From an uncultured Rhizobiaceae group bacterium (GTDB lineage: Bacteria > Pseudomonadota > Alphaproteobacteria > Rhizobiales > Rhizobiaceae): 18,115 bases of DNA. Below, in pieces: positions 14,513 to 18,115 of this stretch. The notes beneath the pieces are model-generated. The model was not told the DNA's origin and did not search any database. It was given only the letters and a program-made list of their open reading frames with translations. The DNA lies in assembly GCA_938030645.1 (NCBI GenBank), contig CALHHQ010000321.1, positions 1 through 18,115 of the forward strand, given 5' to 3'. Position 1 is the stretch's first letter. The number at the start of each line of letters is the position of its first letter. The position numbers and the translations under genes were made by a program.

Positions 14513-15741
14513 GCGGGATGAACGAGCTCTTCAGTTTCATATGAATCTGAAATGCCCGCGTCGCTTTTATGAGCAAGCATTTCTTCTACGTGGCTTGAAA
14601 TAGCATTCAAACCTTCCAAATCCACGGTCCAACCGCTTTCAGAAGGTTTTGAAGCATGAGGTAAAGCATGAAGTGCATCAGCCATCTTGGACGGATCAAT
14701 CGCATCATCCGCATTCAATACGCGAGTAAGACCCAATTCACTTGCTCTCGTCGCGCGTATCAATTGTTCTTGCCTTGGCTTGGTTCTTGGAACAAAAAGC
14801 GCAGGCTTGTCGAAGGATATAATCTCGCAAAAAGTGTTGTAACCACACATGCCAATGATAGCGGTTGCTTTGTCGATCACCGCTTCAATTTCGTTGTCAA
14901 AATCAATCACTGTCACATTGCTGAGGGTTTTCGCCCTGCGGTGAATTTCTTCGCGGTCTTCGTTTTTCATGAAAGGGCCAGGCACCAAAACCAATGGGTA
15001 GACGAGGTTTCGATCATACTCACGTGCTGCCAATACCATCGACATTAAATCCGCGCCGTCGCCACCGCCACCTGCTGTGACCAAAATGTAGTTTGGTGGC
15101 AAGTTGTGCGATGCTGTGTGATCGGAAACAGGAATTTCACGTGGTAAGAATCCGACATACCGTGATCTATCAACCACACGCTTTGGAACGTTAAGGTCCT
15201 TCAGTGGGTTCCAAAAATCTTTTGGGCCATAAATCCAAATATCATCATACAGGCTCGCTATTTTTTGAAGGACTTGCTTTCTGTTCCATTCTTCTTCCAG
15301 CAATTGTGGAGAATCCATGACATCGCGCAAGCCTAAGACGGTTCGACACCCTTTCATCTTGAGTGCGACAAGTGTTTTTTCAACTTCTCCGCGCATGCCC
15401 ATAGGTTCTTTGTCGACAATGAAAATGTCGGGTTGAAAAAGCTCAGCTGTCTCAAGAATCAGCGCTTCTCGCATAGCAAGAGTATCTTTTATGTCGATGT
15501 GATCACTGATCGACGTGTAGTCACCAGAATAGAGTTTGATAACGCTGGGAATTTTTACAAAATCAACGCGGGCTTTGAACGCAAAAGCGCCTGCAATTTG
15601 CGAACCAGAAATAATAAGAACTGAAAGTCCCTTGAAATTTTCAACGAGTGCATGGGCAATTGCTCTGCATCTGCGCAGATGTCCGAGACCAAACGTGTCG
15701 TGGCTGTACATCAGAATGCGAGCGTCATTCAGTCTTTTCAT
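14509..15741 (-). CDS. COG4671-type predicted glycosyltransferase (MurG/GT28-like), copy 1
   Basis: A 410-residue predicted glycosyltransferase, first gene of the operon. Key blocks are Phe-Gly-Leu-Gly-His-Leu-Arg-Arg (17-24), Thr-Ala-Gly-Gly-Gly-Gly (222-227), Met-Cys-Gly-Tyr-Asn-Thr (298-303) and Pro-Arg-Gln-Glu-Gln-Leu-Ile-Arg-Ala (322-330), all in the same order and spacing as in the 12102-13274 protein. The Pro-Arg-(Thr-Lys)-Pro-Arg-Gln-Glu-Gln form is the classical COG4671 one; the other copy has a changed version. The last 20 residues are acidic and polar. Start ATG at 15741 with a weak GCGAG site; the putative promoter lies 55-85 bp upstream. Its stop overlaps the next ATG by 4 bp. 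Confidence 0.85.
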   Translation of the reverse strand: MKRLNDARILMYSHDTFGLGHLRRCRAIAHALVENFKGLSVLIISGSQIAGAFAFKARVDFVKIPSVIKLYSGDYTSISDHIDIKDTLAMREALILETAELFQPDIFIVDKEPMGMRGEVEKTLVALKMKGCRTVLGLRDVMDSPQLLEEEWNRKQVLQKIASLYDDIWIYGPKDFWNPLKDLNVPKRVVDRSRYVGFLPREIPVSDHTASHNLPPNYILVTAGGGGDGADLMSMVLAAREYDRNLVYPLVLVPGPFMKNEDREEIHRRAKTLSNVTVIDFDNEIEAVIDKATAIIGMCGYNTFCEIISFDKPALFVPRTKPRQEQLIRATRASELGLTRVLNADDAIDPSKMADALHALPHASKPSESGWTVDLEGLNAISSHVEEMLAHKSDAGISDSYETEELVHPA

Positions 15742-15795
15742 GGATCTCGCCCGGAATTCTTTGAGGTACTACATCAACAACCTAATGGTCGCGTC

Positions 15796-15825
15796 ATTCT
15801 ATCGCAATATATTGCGGCAAAACAA
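15796..15825 (-). promoter_or_regulatory. Putative promoter of the glycosyltransferase operon
   Basis: On the minus strand TTGTTT (15825-15820), an 18-nt spacer and TAGAAT (15801-15796) form a reasonable sigma-70-type promoter. Transcription would start about 50 nt before the first ATG at 15741. The spacer is almost filled by a perfect 14-bp palindrome, which suggests an operator. Confidence 0.45.
15803..15816. repeat. Perfect 14-bp palindrome, candidate operator
   Basis: CGCAATATATTGCG is self-complementary over all 14 bases. It lies between the putative -35 and -10 of the glycosyltransferase promoter, where a bound dimeric regulator would block RNA polymerase. The regulator is not identified and no second copy was noticed in the window. 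Confidence 0.5.
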
Positions 15826-15911
15826 TTTTCCAATGGCCCAAAGAGTGGTACGGTGAAAACGATCAGATTGGTGGTAAATCGCTACTAAACAAGCCCATTT
15901 AAAGAAAAATT

Positions 15912-15929
15912 CGAAAAAGTTACTTTTCG
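15912..15929. repeat. Short inverted repeat upstream of the GGDEF-EAL gene
   Basis: CGAAAA-AGTTAC-TTTTCG has 6-bp arms around a 6-nt centre. It lies 54 bp before the ATG at 15983, in the 241-bp divergent gap (15742-15982). It could be a regulatory site. Apart from this repeat and the promoter and palindrome noted on the other strand, I see no feature in the gap. Confidence 0.3.
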
Positions 15930-15982
15930 TTATGGCTCATGGTTTACGCTTTGATCTCAACCTTCGGGCGGGGTTAAAAATT

Positions 15983-18115
15983 ATGAAACATTTGAGATCT
16001 GAGGGTCCACAGCCCTCTCGAGAAGTCTATCATTCCTTAGTTGAAACTGCATTTGCAGACAGCAAAGTGCTGGTTGCTGGTATATTGGCAACTTTAGGCG
16101 CCTTGGTTCTCACCGCAGTGACCACCGAAGCCGCGATTTTGTGGGCACTTGTTGGTGTGTTTGCATGTGTTGGTGTCGTCCGCTGGTACCTCGTTCACAC
16201 GTTCAATAAGCGTCGCGCAAATGGGAGTGTCACCAAACAAGATTATCAAAGCTGGGAAAATCGCTTCACACTTTATGCAACGATCCATGCACTGGTTGTT
16301 GGTCTTTGGTGCTTTGCCTCCGCATACATAGATGATCCTTTTGCACGTCAGGTAAGCATTACGGTTACATTTGCGAACCTAATTGGAATCTGTGGACGCA
16401 GTTATCCCTTAAGTCGATTGGTCAACATGCAGTTGTTTGCAACAACACTCCCTATTGTTGCCGGCTTGTTTTACTCCTCGGGCAACTACGCCATTCTTGC
16501 ATTGTTTATCGTTCCTTACATGTTCGGAATACAGAGGATTGCCGCTTATCAGCGTCGCGTGCTTTTCGAGAACATCTTTCAGCGTCAAAAGGCGCAATCA
16601 CTGGCAACGCAGTTTCATTCTGCGCTCAACAATGTGCCTCAAGGCATCTGTATGTTTGATGCGTCTGACAAACTTGAAGTCGCCAATGAACATATTGCTT
16701 ATTTCACAGGACGGCCGCAAAAATCTTTGCGTGGCACATCTATTGCTCATTTGATTGAACTGATGAGATCAGAATTGCAGTTGAAGGATGCATATGCCGA
16801 TGAAATGAAAATGTGGGTGACAAACAAGAAAACACAGGCAGCTCTTCCGCTCGATCTAAAAATTGCGTTGCAAACATCGAGCACCCGCCAGATTCGCTTT
16901 AGAGCGACACAGATGCAGAACGGTGGCACGATATGCACCTTTGATGACATAACTCTTGAAGTAGAGACCGCCCATAAGCTTGATCATATGGAACGGTATG
17001 ATCGACTCACTGGACTGATGCGCCGAAACATCTTGCCAAGTTACATTGAAGAAGTTTGGCCTGAGCAAAACACCAAGAATGATGTTGCGGTGCTGCTCTT
17101 GAACATCGATGGATTCAAGCAAATCAATGATGATCAGGGTCATTACTTCGGTGACAAACTCTTGCAGAAATTCTCAAAACGCCTGAAAAAATCTGTCGGT
17201 GAATTGGGAACATGTGCCAGGTTTGGTGGTGATGAGTTCGCGATCGTTGTTCATGGTACCGATTGCGTGGACGTAACTATCGCGCTTGCGGACAGTTTGA
17301 GCGACGCTATTGCAGAACCATTTTCGTTTGATGGTCGCTATCTCAAGATCAACAGCAGTATTGGCATCGCCTTTGGCAGCGATGAGGAGTGCGATTCAGT
17401 CGACAGCCTTATCAAAAATGCGGATACGGCCCGGATGTCCGCCAAACGTGATGGCCACGACAATTGGCGTATCTTTGACGCTTCCATGAACCGTGAATTG
17501 CGTGAACGTAAAAAGCTGGAAGCGGATTTGAGGCAAGCGTTGAAGAAAAAACAGCTCGAAGTTGTTTTCCAACCTCTCGTTTCCGTCGAAAAGGAAGCTG
17601 TCACTTCATGTGAAGCTTTGATGCGTTGGCACCATCCAGAGCACGGTTACGTTCCGCCGTTTCGCTTTATTCCCATCGCTGAACAACTGGGGCTTGTTGT
17701 TGAGATGGGCGCATGGATCCTAGAAGAATCCTGCAAAAACTGTGCGACCTGGCCAAATAACGTGCGGGTCGCGGTCAACTTGTCTTCCATTCAGTTTACA
17801 AAAGGCGACATTGTAGCCAGCGTGAAACGTGCTTTGGAGATCAGTGGGTTGTCGCCGGACCGTCTTGAACTCGAAATCACGGAATCACTTATGTTGGATG
17901 ATATGAGTGGCACAATTGATAAGCTGAACAAGTTCAAAGATATGGGCGTGCGGATTTCATTGGACGATTTTGGCACTGGTTATTCTAGCCTTAGCTATAT
18001 GAGCACTTTGCCACTTGATAAGGTCAAAATAGATCGGTCATTTGTTGTTGGCATGAAACAAGATTCAAAATCGTTGACTCTCATTCAGGCTATTATCGCA
18101 CTTGGTCATCAACTG
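15983..18115 (+). CDS. Membrane PAS-GGDEF-EAL cyclic-di-GMP protein (C-terminus cut off)
   Basis: I translated 711 codons from ATG at 15983 to the window edge with no stop. The N-terminus has about five or six hydrophobic segments (near 28-46, 50-70, 96-116, 123-139, 151-164 and 168-185), an unassigned membrane sensor. A short coiled linker and a PAS-like domain follow (about 208-310, with Asn-Asn-Val-Pro-Gln-Gly-Ile-Cys-Met-Phe). The diguanylate cyclase domain has intact GGDEF at 415-419; the usual inhibitory RxxD ahead of it is absent (Gly-Glu-Leu-Gly instead). The phosphodiesterase domain has Glu544-Ala-Leu, Asn-Leu-Ser, Glu-Ile-Thr-Glu-Ser, DDFGTG from 661 and Val-Lys-Ile-Asp, so it looks catalytically competent as far as seen. 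An in-frame ATG at 15932 could add 17 residues. About 50 C-terminal residues lie outside the window. Confidence 0.92.
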   Translation, partial: MKHLRSEGPQPSREVYHSLVETAFADSKVLVAGILATLGALVLTAVTTEAAILWALVGVFACVGVVRWYLVHTFNKRRANGSVTKQDYQSWENRFTLYATIHALVVGLWCFASAYIDDPFARQVSITVTFANLIGICGRSYPLSRLVNMQLFATTLPIVAGLFYSSGNYAILALFIVPYMFGIQRIAAYQRRVLFENIFQRQKAQSLATQFHSALNNVPQGICMFDASDKLEVANEHIAYFTGRPQKSLRGTSIAHLIELMRSELQLKDAYADEMKMWVTNKKTQAALPLDLKIALQTSSTRQIRFRATQMQNGGTICTFDDITLEVETAHKLDHMERYDRLTGLMRRNILPSYIEEVWPEQNTKNDVAVLLLNIDGFKQINDDQGHYFGDKLLQKFSKRLKKSVGELGTCARFGGDEFAIVVHGTDCVDVTIALADSLSDAIAEPFSFDGRYLKINSSIGIAFGSDEECDSVDSLIKNADTARMSAKRDGHDNWRIFDASMNRELRERKKLEADLRQALKKKQLEVVFQPLVSVEKEAVTSCEALMRWHHPEHGYVPPFRFIPIAEQLGLVVEMGAWILEESCKNCATWPNNVRVAVNLSSIQFTKGDIVASVKRALEISGLSPDRLELEITESLMLDDMSGTIDKLNKFKDMGVRISLDDFGTGYSSLSYMSTLPLDKVKIDRSFVVGMKQDSKSLTLIQAIIALGHQL

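Noticed and set aside
1..18115. Defence island, prophage, insertion sequence or CRISPR
   Set aside because: No transposase, integrase, Cas, restriction or toxin-antitoxin gene and no spaced direct repeats were seen. The tRNA has no integrase or repeated 3' end beside it.

Overview
The window looks like a chromosomal segment of an alphaproteobacterium, probably of the Hyphomicrobiales (Rhizobiales). The support is a fused CysN/CysC sulfate-activation protein, a YqaA/DsbB pair, a D-Ala-D-Ala carboxypeptidase/COG0523 GTPase pair, COG4671-type glycosyltransferases and a CtrA-like TTAA-N7-TTAA site. These assignments come from family recognition, not from a search, and no genus can be named. I see no insertion sequence, phage gene, CRISPR array or rRNA. 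No gap between genes exceeds 300 bases.

Layout. Positions 1-1044 (minus strand) hold a DsbB-like protein cut by the window edge and a YqaA/DedA-like membrane protein. A tRNA-Leu(CAA) at 1205-1289 (plus) lies just before the sulfate-assimilation operon cysD-cysNC-cysQ (1335-4899, plus), whose genes overlap by one base at TGATG junctions. Convergent to it, on the minus strand, is a two-gene surface-polysaccharide unit: a Wzx-like flippase (7626-6184) followed by a CelD/BcsL-type acetyltransferase (6180-4903). A DUF924 protein (minus) and a TusA-like sulfur carrier (plus) are divergent at about 8.3 kb.

From 15741 down to 8619 the minus strand carries six genes in a row. Four glycosyltransferases come first, in the order COG4671, GT4, COG4671, GT4, each overlapping the next by 4 bp. 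A penicillin-binding-protein-type D,D-carboxypeptidase and a COG0523 metallochaperone-like GTPase follow. Divergent from this block, a membrane-anchored PAS-GGDEF-EAL cyclic-di-GMP protein starts near 15983 and runs off the right edge.

How the genes fit together. cysD-cysNC-cysQ activates sulfate to PAPS and recycles the 3'-phosphoadenosine product. TusA belongs to sulfur relay but is separate from that operon. The flippase, the acetyltransferase and the four glycosyltransferases together suggest a cell-surface glycan pathway. No initiating transferase, polymerase or export ATPase is visible, so the locus is partial or works with genes elsewhere. The neighbouring cyclic-di-GMP protein would suit a regulator of such a glycan, but the link is positional only.

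The strongest candidate for something undescribed is the four-gene glycosyltransferase operon. Its two COG4671 enzymes look like diverged paralogues, and a perfect 14-bp palindrome lies in the spacer of its putative promoter.
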